Under the pieces are notes generated by a model that was given only the letters and a program-made list of their open reading frames with translations, was not told the origin of the DNA and ran no database searches. A stretch of 64,000 bases of DNA from an uncultured Bacilli bacterium (GTDB taxonomy: Bacteria; Bacillota_I; Bacilli_A; RF39; UBA660), in the NCBI GenBank assembly GCA_944350385.1, contig CALVOV010000004.1:24624-88623 (forward strand), in the 5' to 3' direction. A program made the position numbers and the translations under genes. Each line of letters opens with the position of its first letter. The stretch's first letter is position 1. This document shows, piece after piece, positions 18,427-27,541 of this stretch.

Positions 18427-20586
18427 CTATAATTCAAACTGAGAGTTATAAAGATCAGCATAAAATCCTTTTTTCTTCATTAACTCTTCATGATTCCCCT
18501 GTTCTATAATATTTCCTTCATTCATTACTAAAATAAGATCAGCATTTTTAATAGTTGACAATCTATGAGCAATAATAAAGGATGTTCTACCTTCGGTTAA
18601 TTTATCCATTGCTTTTTGTACTAATTCTTCTGTTCTAGTATCTACATTTGAAGTGGCCTCATCTAAAATCAAGAAAGGTGCGTTTTCAAGCATACCACGT
18701 GCAATTGTAAATAATTGCTTTTGCCCTTGACTTACTGCATCATTATCAGAAATTTTAGCATTCAAACCACCAGGCAAAGTCTTAATAAAATGTTCTACTC
18801 CTACAACTTCACAAGCTTTCCAAATTTCTTCATCTGTAATTTTTTCATTATTAAATCTAATATTTTCAGCTATAGTACCATCAAATAACCACGTATCTTG
18901 CAATACCATACAAAACAAAGCATGAATATTTTCACGAGTCAAATCATGAATAGAAGTTCCATCAATTAAAATATCACCATCATTAATTTCATAAAATTTC
19001 ATCAATAAATTAACTAGAGTAGTTTTTCCTGCACCTGTTGGTCCAACTATAGCAATCTTTTGACCTGGATTTACTTTAACACTAAAATCTTTTATGATAG
19101 TTCTATTTTCATTATAGCCAAAATTAACATGCTTAAATTCAATTTGTCCTTTTACTTTTGTCTTATCTAATTTAGTAGTTAAATTTTCTTGAGTAGACAT
19201 TTCTTTTTCATCTAAAAATTCAAATACTCTTTCACTAGCAGCTGCAGTAGATTGTAAAGCAGTCATTGCCTGAGCTATTTGTGACAATGGATTAGTAAAT
19301 AATCGCACATAAATCATAAATGCTACTATAACACCAAATGAAATAACATTATTCATTGTTAATAAAGCACCTACAATGCACACAGCAACATAACCTAAGT
19401 TACCAACAAAATTCATGATGGGCATCATTAACCCAGATAAAAATTGACTCTTGTAATTAGCATAATACAAAGATTTATTTAATTTTTCAAAGTCATTAAG
19501 AGCCATCTCTGTTCCATTATATGCTTTAACAACATTATGTCCTGAATACATTTCTTCAATAAATCCATTCATTTCACCAAGTTTTACTTGCCTATCAATA
19601 AAATATTTTTGTGATTTAGATAATAATAGGAACATAAATGAAAAACCTATTGAACTGGCAAAAATAGCTGTTAAAGCCATTTGCCAATTAGTATAAAACA
19701 TCATAATGACAGAACCAAATAAAAAAGTAATAGAAGTAACCAATGTTGCTAATGATTGATTTAAATTTTGAGCAATAGTATCTACATCGTTTGTAACAAT
19801 TGACAAAACATCACCATTTTCGTGAGCATCAAAGTATTTTAATGGTAGTGTATTTATCTTAGTAGAAATATTACTTCTTAATTTTTTAGCAAAATTATTT
19901 GAAATAGTAGTCATTGAGAAACTTTGAATATAATTAAATATAGATCCTAATATGTATAGTATTGCCATAAAAAGAGCAATATTTTTTATTTTTTGCATAT
20001 CGATAGCTGGTTTAATTAAATTATAAACAGAAGCAGGCAATTGATCTACAACGTTTAACATGTCATCAGTACTAGTAACATTATCAATACCACCATATAG
20101 TCTTAAAACTTCAATTTGATCTTTAACACTAATTAATGTTCCATCAACTTTAATATCTTCAAGTAAAACTTTTAACACATTATCTGGAATACTAGAAAAT
20201 ATCTGAAACATATTATTTTGATCAGATTTTTGAGAGCTTTCTAACAACTCATTAAATTTTTCTTTATCCTTAGAACTAATTTCAGTAGATGACATAATTT
20301 CCGGCACCTTAGTCTCTAATGAAGAAAAATTATTTCCTATAGCTCTATTTATGTCTTGCATTTTTTCGGTATCTGGAACAAGTCCAGTACTAATTGTATC
20401 CGCAAAGTCAGATAATTTATTAGGAGCAATTAGAGAAAGAATTGCACTTATCATTGCCAAAACTAAAGCAAAAGATAGTAAAAAGTGCCATTGTTTCAAG
20501 TTACTTAATAAACGTTTCATTGAACCAATGAAATCTTTTGATTTTTCAATAGATTGACCGCTTGGGCCACCGATTGGTCTAGGCAT
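18427..20586 (-). CDS. Heterodimeric ABC exporter subunit (catalytic-Glu half, long extracellular loop)
   Basis: 719 residues; multidrug/lipid-type exporter half. Six membrane helices, with about 130 extra residues between the first (40-55) and second (200-220) that probably project outside. Nucleotide-binding domain: Walker A GPTGAGKTT (515-523), signature VSQGQ (618-622, non-canonical), Walker B LILDE with catalytic Glu643, switch His674. The partner has a normal signature but lacks the Glu, so one of the two ATP sites is degenerate, as in BmrCD and TM287/288. It overlaps the partner gene by 8 bp. GGAGG ribosome site. Confidence 0.93.
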   Translation of the reverse strand: MPRPIGGPSGQSIEKSKDFIGSMKRLLSNLKQWHFLLSFALVLAMISAILSLIAPNKLSDFADTISTGLVPDTEKMQDINRAIGNNFSSLETKVPEIMSSTEISSKDKEKFNELLESSQKSDQNNMFQIFSSIPDNVLKVLLEDIKVDGTLISVKDQIEVLRLYGGIDNVTSTDDMLNVVDQLPASVYNLIKPAIDMQKIKNIALFMAILYILGSIFNYIQSFSMTTISNNFAKKLRSNISTKINTLPLKYFDAHENGDVLSIVTNDVDTIAQNLNQSLATLVTSITFLFGSVIMMFYTNWQMALTAIFASSIGFSFMFLLLSKSQKYFIDRQVKLGEMNGFIEEMYSGHNVVKAYNGTEMALNDFEKLNKSLYYANYKSQFLSGLMMPIMNFVGNLGYVAVCIVGALLTMNNVISFGVIVAFMIYVRLFTNPLSQIAQAMTALQSTAAASERVFEFLDEKEMSTQENLTTKLDKTKVKGQIEFKHVNFGYNENRTIIKDFSVKVNPGQKIAIVGPTGAGKTTLVNLLMKFYEINDGDILIDGTSIHDLTRENIHALFCMVLQDTWLFDGTIAENIRFNNEKITDEEIWKACEVVGVEHFIKTLPGGLNAKISDNDAVSQGQKQLFTIARGMLENAPFLILDEATSNVDTRTEELVQKAMDKLTEGRTSFIIAHRLSTIKNADLILVMNEGNIIEQGNHEELMKKKGFYADLYNSQFEL

Positions 20587-22339
20587 TTTTTAATTCCTCC
20601 TCACTTAATTGTGATAATGCAATTTCTTTATACACATCACAATTCTTTAATAATTCTTTGTGTGTACCAATTCCTACACATTCACCATTATCTAAAACAA
20701 CTATTTTATCTGCGTTGATAATAGTTCCAATACGTTGTGCAACTATCATACTAGTTGCATCTTTAGTATACTTTTTCAAATCATGTCGTAATGTTGAATC
20801 AGTCTTATAATCAAGAGCCGAAAAAGAATCATCAAATATATAAATTTCAGGATCTCTTGCAACAGCACGAGCAATTGCTAATCGTTGCTTTTGACCACCA
20901 GATACATTAGTACCACCACGAGAAATATGTGCTTCATATTTTCCATCCATCTTTTCAACAAAATCTGTAGCTTGTGCCACCTTAATTGCTTCTTTAATCT
21001 TTTCTGGTTTTATTTTCCCTTTGCCATTGTCCCCATAGGCAATATTTTCATTGACTGTTCCTGTAAACATTACTGCTTTTTGAGGTACATAACCAATTTT
21101 ATTATATAAATCTTTTAATTTATATTCTTTAACATTAATTCCATCTACTAAAACTTCACCATCCGTTACATCGTAAAATCTTGGTATTAAATTAATCAAT
21201 GTAGATTTACCAGAACCTGTTGATCCAATGAATGCTATCGTTTCCCCCTTGTTAACTTTAAAGGAAATATTCTTCAATAAATATTCATCAGCATCTGGAT
21301 ATTTAAAACTAACATTTCTAAACTCTACTTCACCTTTCTTGTTAGTCTTTTTTAAACCTTTGCCATCTAATATTTTGATTGGCTCATCAAGAACTTCATT
21401 AATACGACCAGCTGATATACTAGCTCTAGGCCAAATCATAAATATCATAGCTAACATCAAAAATGAAGCTATAACCTGCATACCATAACTTGAGAAAACA
21501 ACCATATTAGAGAATAAAGTTATTTTATCTAACATACCGGCTTTTTCAATTAAAAAAGCACCAATAATATAAATACCTAAAGTCAAACTATGCATTACAA
21601 AATTCATCATTGGCATCATAATAGCAAAAGTTCTTTGATTAAATAATTGCATATTAGTTAACTCATTATTTACTTTTTCAAATCTATTTTCCTGATAGTC
21701 TTCAGCATTGAATGCCCTTATTACTCTTATACCAGAAAGATTTTCTCTAGTTACACCATTAACTTTATCGATTAATTTTTGTACTTTAGAAAATCTAGGT
21801 AAAACAATAGTAATAATAATTCCTACTGTAGTAAGTAAAACAGCGACACAACAAGCTGTTAATATACTCCATTCTAAACCTTTATTTAGAATCTTTAATA
21901 TTGCCCATACAGCCATTATTGGAGCTTTAATAATAACTTGTAGACCCATGCCCATTAACGTTTCCATTTGCGTTACATCATTAGTAGTACGAGTAATCAA
22001 ACTACTAGTTTGAAACTTTTTAATATCTTCAGTACTAAAATTTTGTACTTTATTAAAAATAAGTTTTCTTAAGGTATGAGAATAATTAGAAGCTACCCTT
22101 GCAGCAAAAAAACCGACTATAATTGTCGAAATCAAACTTCCTCCAGCACAAAGTAACATAAACACGCCTTGAACAAGAATATCTGACATTTTACTTCCAT
22201 CAGATTGAACAAGTCTAGTAATTTCACTCATATAATCTGGCATTCTTAATTCTAGAAAAACTTGAAAAACAATTAAAGTTAAACAAATAAATATATTTAT
22301 AAGATCTTCTTTAGTTAATTTTCGAAACAACTTAAACAT
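20579..22339 (-). CDS. Heterodimeric ABC exporter subunit (degenerate Walker B half)
   Basis: 586 residues from the chosen ATG. Six membrane helices, then Walker A GSTGSGKST, signature VSGGQ (canonical) and Walker B YIFDDS, where Asp replaces the catalytic Glu. It therefore pairs with the downstream subunit, which supplies the Glu. A TTG three codons upstream gives a longer frame, but the AAGGAG site lies 9 bases before the ATG at 22339. That site overlaps the end of the zinc-ribbon gene. Substrate unknown; drug or lipid export is usual for the type. Confidence 0.93.
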   Translation of the reverse strand: MFKLFRKLTKEDLINIFICLTLIVFQVFLELRMPDYMSEITRLVQSDGSKMSDILVQGVFMLLCAGGSLISTIIVGFFAARVASNYSHTLRKLIFNKVQNFSTEDIKKFQTSSLITRTTNDVTQMETLMGMGLQVIIKAPIMAVWAILKILNKGLEWSILTACCVAVLLTTVGIIITIVLPRFSKVQKLIDKVNGVTRENLSGIRVIRAFNAEDYQENRFEKVNNELTNMQLFNQRTFAIMMPMMNFVMHSLTLGIYIIGAFLIEKAGMLDKITLFSNMVVFSSYGMQVIASFLMLAMIFMIWPRASISAGRINEVLDEPIKILDGKGLKKTNKKGEVEFRNVSFKYPDADEYLLKNISFKVNKGETIAFIGSTGSGKSTLINLIPRFYDVTDGEVLVDGINVKEYKLKDLYNKIGYVPQKAVMFTGTVNENIAYGDNGKGKIKPEKIKEAIKVAQATDFVEKMDGKYEAHISRGGTNVSGGQKQRLAIARAVARDPEIYIFDDSFSALDYKTDSTLRHDLKKYTKDATSMIVAQRIGTIINADKIVVLDNGECVGIGTHKELLKNCDVYKEIALSQLSEEELKNA

Positions 22340-22344
22340 AAGAA

Positions 22345-22791
22345 TCAACTCCTTCTCTTTTTAAGTGTCAAAAATCCAAATCGCTTACCACAATCTGGAC
22401 AAGTAGTATGTTTTATTCCTATCTTTTTAGGATAAGGAAGTTTTAAAATCAAACCACATTTAGGACACTTACGATAAATATTTTTTTTATCACTTTTATA
22501 TTTTTTATTTCTAACAGATATTTTCTTTAAATGTTTAAAAGGCTCCTTTATTTTAACATAAATCTCTAAAAAAATGCGATTTTCTTTAACTCTTTTATAT
22601 TTATTTTTAGAAAGCAATCTGAAAAAGAACACTAAAACAGCAACAATTTCTAAAATACCTATAATGAAAATTTTAAAAAAGGCATCAATAAGTAGTAAAA
22701 TTAAAATCATAATAAGTAAAAACCTATTTAATTCATCAAATCCTTTTCGTTTTAACGACTCATCAAGATTCTTCTTTATTTGTTCTTTCAT
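22345..22791 (-). CDS. Membrane protein with C-terminal zinc ribbon
   Basis: 148 residues. Two hydrophobic helices (about 24-58) are followed by a basic region and a zinc ribbon CPKCGLILKLPYPKK...CPDCGKRF at the C-terminus. Stop TGA lies 5 bases before the ABC subunit start, so the genes are coupled. Found widely in Clostridia/Bacilli as an unnamed protein; function unknown, perhaps nucleic acid or protein binding at the membrane. Confidence 0.75.
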   Translation of the reverse strand: MKEQIKKNLDESLKRKGFDELNRFLLIMILILLLIDAFFKIFIIGILEIVAVLVFFFRLLSKNKYKRVKENRIFLEIYVKIKEPFKHLKKISVRNKKYKSDKKNIYRKCPKCGLILKLPYPKKIGIKHTTCPDCGKRFGFLTLKKRRS

Positions 22792-22811
22792 ATCATCACT
22801 AAAATTAATAA

Positions 22812-23501
22812 TTAATCATCCTCTCTTTTACCAAATATCAATATTAATCTTAATATTTCTAATATAGCTGCAGCAACAGAAGCTACATAAGTAAGAGCTG
22901 CTGCAGTAAGGACTTCACGTCCTCCACTCATTTCTTCACTATTAAATATTCCTAACTTTTCTATTTCTTTTAGTGCTCTCCTAGAAGCATCAAATTCAAC
23001 TGGTAAAGTTATTAATTGAAATATTAAAATAACAATTTCTGCTAATATACCTAGCCAAATTAGGTTAATTGAACTAAAAAATATTCCTATTAAAATAGCA
23101 AAATAACCAGCATAAGAAGCAAAGTTAACAAAAGGAATAAGTGCATGTCGTAAACGTAATGGTACATAATTATTCTTATCCTGAATAGCGTGACCACATT
23201 CATGACAAGCAACAGCAATTCCTGCAATACTAGCTCCATTATAGTTTTCACTAGATAATCTAATTACCTTATTCATTGGGTCATAGTGATCTGTTAACAT
23301 ACCAACAGTTTCTTCAACTCTGATATCTTGTAAATCATTTTTATCCAATATTTTTCTAGCAGCTTCACTTCCTGTAATTTGGGAAGAAATACCTCTTTTC
23401 TTATATTTATTATATGTACTAAATACAAATCCTTGTGCACCAAGCGTAATTAAAAAAGCTATAATAGTTAATCCATAACTAATAATATAATAATTATCCA
23501 A
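22812..23501 (-). CDS. yugP: Zinc-dependent membrane protease YugP
   Basis: 229 residues. N-terminal helix, then a zinc motif HECGHAIQDK (about 100-109) and three or more C-terminal helices with a conserved PVEFDASRRAL segment that carries the third metal-ligand region. Family PF04298 is an uncharacterised integral membrane metalloprotease common in Gram-positives. The start is TTG at 23501 with a GAGG site 9 bases upstream; no early ATG exists. It begins the run zinc ribbon - ABC exporter - lipid kinase. Confidence 0.9.
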   Translation of the reverse strand: MDNYYIISYGLTIIAFLITLGAQGFVFSTYNKYKKRGISSQITGSEAARKILDKNDLQDIRVEETVGMLTDHYDPMNKVIRLSSENYNGASIAGIAVACHECGHAIQDKNNYVPLRLRHALIPFVNFASYAGYFAILIGIFFSSINLIWLGILAEIVILIFQLITLPVEFDASRRALKEIEKLGIFNSEEMSGGREVLTAAALTYVASVAAAILEILRLILIFGKREDD

Positions 23502-23562
23502 AAAATATACCTCATTTCTTAATCATTTTCCTAATACTACTTTACATATTATATCACTAATT

Positions 23563-23588
23563 CAAAAAAAAAGCGACTAAAATCGCTT
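23563..23588 (-). terminator. Intrinsic terminator after the TasA-like gene
   Basis: AAGCGA / TCGCTT stem with CTAAAA loop and a run of nine T on the minus strand, directly downstream of the 23596 gene stop. Confidence 0.8.
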
Positions 23589-23595
23589 ATTTTTA

Positions 23596-24195
23596 CTATA
23601 TATCTTTATAAACAACATCATCTGTTGCTTGAACATAATTCAATGTATATGTAGCATTAAATTCTGTATCACTATCTAATAAATCTGAAACATCAATATC
23701 TTTTTCATATGTAACCCTAATCTTTAAAGATAATGATTCACCAGCACGAATACCATCATTTTCTTCAATAAGAGATCCATCTTCATAAGTTATTTCATAA
23801 GTTAAATACTTTTCTTGATCTGGAGTCAAATTTATGTTTTCAATCTGTTCTTGCAACATAGCATCGATATTACCACCATTTGTAACTTCAAAAGTAAATT
23901 CATAGTAATCCCCAGGATAATTTAAATTTGCCTCAAAAGATAATTGAGTCGCAGAATCTTCAGAAATAGTCGCTACACCCAAATCAGCTACGACACTGCC
24001 ATAATCAGTAATTGCTGTAGACTCCACTATCTTATCAAAATGTACATCCCAAGTAGGTTTTTTCATTGTCGCATTACCTATAATATCCAATTGAGCAGAC
24101 AAATAAGAAAAACCAACACTAATACAAAAAATTAGTAGTAGTACAAAAAATATTTCCCTATGCCTCTTATTTTGAAATTTTTTATTATTTTTCAT
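23596..24195 (-). CDS. Exported TasA/camelysin-like protein (tentative)
   Basis: 199 residues. Basic N-terminus and one hydrophobic helix (about 13-32), followed by a beta-rich domain that contains WDVHFDKI and a DYYEFTFEVTNGGNIDAML segment. That NxG/N-D-A pattern resembles the TasA/camelysin-like surface proteins cut by SipW signal peptidase. No LPxTG signal. A minus-strand terminator follows immediately. Assignment rests on fold-type resemblance only. Confidence 0.55.
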   Translation of the reverse strand: MKNNKKFQNKRHREIFFVLLLIFCISVGFSYLSAQLDIIGNATMKKPTWDVHFDKIVESTAITDYGSVVADLGVATISEDSATQLSFEANLNYPGDYYEFTFEVTNGGNIDAMLQEQIENINLTPDQEKYLTYEITYEDGSLIEENDGIRAGESLSLKIRVTYEKDIDVSDLLDSDTEFNATYTLNYVQATDDVVYKDI

Positions 24196-24278
24196 AAAAG
24201 TGCCTCCATATTCTAAGATAATTTTACATTTCTAGAAAAATTAAATCAACACTTAACTAAAATTTTATAAATGATTGA

Positions 24279-25112
24279 CTATATTTTTCGCTTTTTATAT
24301 GCTTTTAAAACATTTTGCCCTAGCTCTGCAACAGTCATTTGACCAACACCACCAGGAACCGGTGTTATAAAACTAACTTTATCTTTAACACTTTCAAAGT
24401 CAACGTCACCATAAAGTTTTCCATCAACTCTATTAATCCCTACATCTATAACAATAGTACCATCAGAAATCATATTACCAGTGATTATGCCTTTCTTTCC
24501 AACTGCCACTACTAAAATGTCTGCCATTTTAGTAAATAATTCCAAATTTTTAGTTTTTGAATGACATATTGTAACAGTAGCATTATTATTTAACATCATT
24601 GAAGCTAGTGGTTTTCCTACTAAATCACTTCTACCAACAATCACAACATTTTTCCCTTCTACTGATATACTATAATAATCTAAAATATCCATTATACCCT
24701 TCGGAGTACAAGGCATCAGAGTATCAACATTATGTGTAAGCTTTCCAGCATTTACATCACTCAAACCATCAACATCTTTATCACAATCAATTAAATTTTG
24801 AATTTTTTTACTATCAATGTGCTTAGGTAAAGGCATTTGTACTAATAAACCATCTATACTTTGATCACTATTTATTTCTTTAATTATTTTTTCTAATTCT
24901 GCTTGCGAAATATCACCAGATAATTTAATATGTTTAAATTTATATCCCAATTGATTAGCCATTTTTTCTTTTTGACCAACATATATTTCACTAGCAGAAT
25001 CATTTCCAACTTGAATAACTACTAAGCCAGGCATACGTTCAAGATTTTGAACTTCCTCTTTCAATTTAGCTAATATTTGTGCTTTAACAATTTTTCCATC
25101 TAATATCTTCAT
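24279..25112 (-). CDS. folD: Methylenetetrahydrofolate dehydrogenase / cyclohydrolase FolD
   Basis: 277 residues. Bifunctional enzyme interconverting methylene-, methenyl- and 10-formyl-tetrahydrofolate with NADP. Signature YVGQKEKMA contains the catalytic Lys; DGLLVQMPLPKHID, CDKDVDGLS, the nucleotide motif GRSDLVGKPLASM and TPVPGGVGQMT are all present. Ends in a short basic tail. It supplies one-carbon units used by ThyA elsewhere in the window. Strong promoter upstream. Confidence 0.97.
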   Translation of the reverse strand: MKILDGKIVKAQILAKLKEEVQNLERMPGLVVIQVGNDSASEIYVGQKEKMANQLGYKFKHIKLSGDISQAELEKIIKEINSDQSIDGLLVQMPLPKHIDSKKIQNLIDCDKDVDGLSDVNAGKLTHNVDTLMPCTPKGIMDILDYYSISVEGKNVVIVGRSDLVGKPLASMMLNNNATVTICHSKTKNLELFTKMADILVVAVGKKGIITGNMISDGTIVIDVGINRVDGKLYGDVDFESVKDKVSFITPVPGGVGQMTVAELGQNVLKAYKKRKI

Positions 25113-25133
25113 TCTTATTCTCCTATCTAAGAC

Positions 25134-25161
25134 ATTATACCATTTAAATTATTAATATCAA
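25134..25161 (-). promoter_or_regulatory. Promoter of folD
   Basis: Minus-strand TTGATA (25161-25156), 16-base spacer, TATAAT (25139-25134), about 22 bases before the folD start. Confidence 0.7.
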
Positions 25162-25215
25162 ACTTCTAATTTAAAAATAAATATGTTATACTCAAAAATA
25201 TAGGAAGGTGGAAAA

Positions 25216-26031
25216 ATGAAAAAAAAACACATAAACAAGAATATAAAAATTAGTATAATTATTCTAATTATTATCTTAGTAGTTGCACTCTTTATACTAA
25301 CAAATTCCAATAAAGAAAATAAAGAAAAATTAGTTTATAGTCCAGACGTAACAATCCGCTACGCATATGGAATTGGAGTATATACAGCTCAAAATATGAA
25401 TAGTCAAGAACCATATATAGATATCTTAAAAATAGAATTAACTAATGAACAATTAAAAACATTAAAAGAAATAATCAAAGATTATTCATTTATAATAAAC
25501 AAAGCCAAAAATAACACAGGAATAGCTGGTATTTATGAACTAACAATTGGCAATCAAATTATACTAATTGATCAAGAAGAAGCACTATATACTAAAGATA
25601 AAAAAAATTACTATAAAATAGACATGGAAACAAAATTATTTTATTTTGTATCAGATATCGTTTATGAAAAAGTAGAATCTAAACAAGAAAAAATAACTTC
25701 TAATGAAATTTTTCTATCAAACGACCAAATCGGTTCTGTTACATTTAATAATCAAAGTAAAATAAAAGAAATAATTAATACTATACGTTATGTAAAATTA
25801 AAAAGTTTAGGTAATGCCTCATTAGATCAAGAAAATTACTACATTGACTTCAATAATGGCATAACAATAACAACATATATGAATTCAACAACTGCATTAT
25901 ATAAAAATAAAAATACTAATGAAGAATATTACATTCTTCTATATAATGATCCATCAGAATACTTAAGATCATTTATAGAGGAAAAATTAGAACTAGATTC
26001 TATAGAAGAATATAATAATAACAACCAATAA
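25216..26031 (+). CDS. Hypothetical exported protein with two similar halves
   Basis: 271 residues. Basic N-terminus and one membrane helix (about 13-29), then an extracellular region. Two stretches (about 60-145 and 155-255) look alike: each has a helix, a YELTIGNQI / YYIDFNNGI type strand, then an ALYTKDKKNYYKI / ALYKNKNTNEEYYIL segment. This suggests an internal fold duplication, which I judged by eye only. AAGGTGG ribosome site. A bidirectional terminator follows. Family not recognised. Confidence 0.65.
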   Translation: MKKKHINKNIKISIIILIIILVVALFILTNSNKENKEKLVYSPDVTIRYAYGIGVYTAQNMNSQEPYIDILKIELTNEQLKTLKEIIKDYSFIINKAKNNTGIAGIYELTIGNQIILIDQEEALYTKDKKNYYKIDMETKLFYFVSDIVYEKVESKQEKITSNEIFLSNDQIGSVTFNNQSKIKEIINTIRYVKLKSLGNASLDQENYYIDFNNGITITTYMNSTTALYKNKNTNEEYYILLYNDPSEYLRSFIEEKLELDSIEEYNNNNQ

Positions 26032-26060
26032 AAAAACTATCTAAAAGATAGTCTTTTTTT
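26031..26060. terminator. Bidirectional intrinsic terminator
   Basis: ACTATCT / AGATAGT stem with AAA loop, T-run on the plus side and A-run on the other, between two convergent genes. Confidence 0.8.
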
Positions 26061-26649
26061 ATTCCACAATCGGAACTTCTTCACTAGCTAAAACAAATTT
26101 AGTAAATTCTTTAGTATTTATTCCATACTTCGGTTTTTTATATTCAAATATATGTAAACAATTCAATATGTCATTATCTAAAGGATTAAATTTAGCAGCT
26201 AATTTAACATGAACATTCATTTGATTAGTAATTAAATCCTCCAAAGTAGTAAATTCATGAATTCCATAATTACACTTATCACAATTCTCAAACCAATACC
26301 ATTTATTATCTCTTTTAAAAGCTAAATATGCATGAGTAGGATATGAATTATCTTTATTAATTAAAAAAGTAATATAAAAGGTTTTAAATTCATATTTATG
26401 CTTATAAAACCAATCCCTTTCTAATTCAATTTGATCAAATAATTGACCATACCTATTCTTTAAAAGATTAGCTGGACTAGATAAATTCCAATAAATTTCG
26501 CTAGCAAGTTCAAAAGAATCTAAATCAGAAGTATCATATAATTTTTTGTTGCTACCACAAATGCCAAAATGAATATTATCATGCATAAATTCTAGAAGTG
26601 CTTCAGGAGTTTTTATGTTGTTATATAAATCTTTAATATTATCGTGCAT
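26059..26649 (-). CDS. Transglutaminase-like protein lacking the catalytic Cys (tentative)
   Basis: 196 residues. The segment NRYGQLFDQIELERDWF matches the helix that carries the nucleophile in bacterial transglutaminase-like proteins (usual RxGxCxDQ), with Leu where Cys is expected; the His strand THAYLAF and WYWFENCD follow at the expected distance. If the alignment is right it is a pseudoenzyme or uses another residue (Cys 31, 139 or 142 are present). The ATG lies only 2 bases after a small upstream frame and has no good ribosome site of its own. Confident as a gene, less so as a family. Confidence 0.6.
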   Translation of the reverse strand: MHDNIKDLYNNIKTPEALLEFMHDNIHFGICGSNKKLYDTSDLDSFELASEIYWNLSSPANLLKNRYGQLFDQIELERDWFYKHKYEFKTFYITFLINKDNSYPTHAYLAFKRDNKWYWFENCDKCNYGIHEFTTLEDLITNQMNVHVKLAAKFNPLDNDILNCLHIFEYKKPKYGINTKEFTKFVLASEEVPIVE

Positions 26650-26651
26650 GT

Positions 26652-26732
26652 TTAATAATTATTCCCATAAAAAATTCTATATAAAATTCCTAAAGTACTT
26701 TTGATTTTTGACACATCTAAAACTTTTATCAT
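26652..26732 (-). CDS. Small upstream reading frame, 26 residues
   Basis: Begins MIKVLDVSK and ends YGNNY, stopping 2 bases before the ATG of the transglutaminase-like gene, in another frame. It has a good AGAGGG ribosome site 8 bases upstream, and lies about 15-20 bases after a TATAAT promoter. The larger gene lacks its own ribosome site, so translation coupling through this small frame is likely. The peptide is basic and partly hydrophobic; I know no relatives. Confidence 0.45.
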   Translation of the reverse strand: MIKVLDVSKIKSTLGILYRIFYGNNY

Positions 26733-26752
26733 ATAACTACCCTCTCAAGGTC

Positions 26753-26780
26753 ATTATACAATAAGATTTTTTAATTACAA
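26753..26780 (-). promoter_or_regulatory. Promoter of the small frame and transglutaminase-like gene
   Basis: Minus-strand TTGTAA (26780-26775), 16-base spacer, TATAAT (26758-26753), just downstream of the preceding terminator. Confidence 0.6.
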
Positions 26781-26781
26781 A

Positions 26782-26811
26782 GAAAAAAGACAAATTATTT
26801 AAATTTGTCTT
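26782..26811 (-). terminator. Intrinsic terminator after the membrane thioredoxin-like gene
   Basis: AAGACAAATT / AATTTGTCTT, a 10-bp stem with ATTTA loop and a T-run. It overlaps the stop codon at 26810-26812. Confidence 0.85.
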
Positions 26812-27523
26812 AGCAAGCCTTATTCTCACATACCGCTTCTTCTTGATTTAAACACTCAAGAACACATTTAATTTTATTATACATTTCTTTTTCCATTTCT
26901 TCCGTTATTTCCATATATGCATCATCTTGTTTATCACTAACTCCTGTTGTCAATTCTTGAGCTTCACCATTAACTATAGAAACTATATTAGGAGCATAAA
27001 TTCTTTTTTTACCAGTTTTAACTTCATTTCCTTCCGAATCAGTCAAAGTATAATCAGCTAAAACATTATCTAATTTTTCTAACAATTCATAATAGCCATC
27101 ACTACCAACTTTACTTTCATAGACATCGCCATTATTATCAAGCTCTAAAGTATTACGCATTACTGATATATCTAAATAATAAATAGTTTCAATATTTAAA
27201 TCATCAGCAACTTCAAATAAAGTAGGTAAAATGCTTCTACACCAAGGACAAATATTATATCCAAAATAAATAGCGAAAGTTTCTTTATTATTTATCTTCT
27301 CTATTATCTCTTCAGCAGTAATATAGACCATAGGATTATCTTTTGGAATATCAAGTTCTCTATATTTCTTATTAGATTTCTCGTTTATTGAACCATTTGG
27401 TTCTTCATATTCCGCTTTAAATTTTCCTGCTTCTGTATAACCATTCATATCTCCTAATAAAAAAGCTACAACCACTACAATAATTAATGCAAGTACAATA
27501 AAAATAACACCTTTATTTTTCAT
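26810..27523 (-). CDS. Membrane-anchored thioredoxin-fold protein (CPWC)
   Basis: 237 residues. One N-terminal membrane helix (about 7-25), then a thioredoxin-like domain with YFGYNICPWCRSILP; the redox pair is CPWC (about 94-97). An insertion follows the active site and the chain ends in Cys-rich ECLNQEEAVCENKAC. Likely an extracytoplasmic thiol-disulfide oxidoreductase or bacteriocin-transport accessory type; role inferred. GGAGG ribosome site; 18 bp downstream of mnmA. Confidence 0.8.
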   Translation of the reverse strand: MKNKGVIFIVLALIIVVVVAFLLGDMNGYTEAGKFKAEYEEPNGSINEKSNKKYRELDIPKDNPMVYITAEEIIEKINNKETFAIYFGYNICPWCRSILPTLFEVADDLNIETIYYLDISVMRNTLELDNNGDVYESKVGSDGYYELLEKLDNVLADYTLTDSEGNEVKTGKKRIYAPNIVSIVNGEAQELTTGVSDKQDDAYMEITEEMEKEMYNKIKCVLECLNQEEAVCENKAC

Positions 27524-27541
27524 AAGACTCCTCCAAAATAA

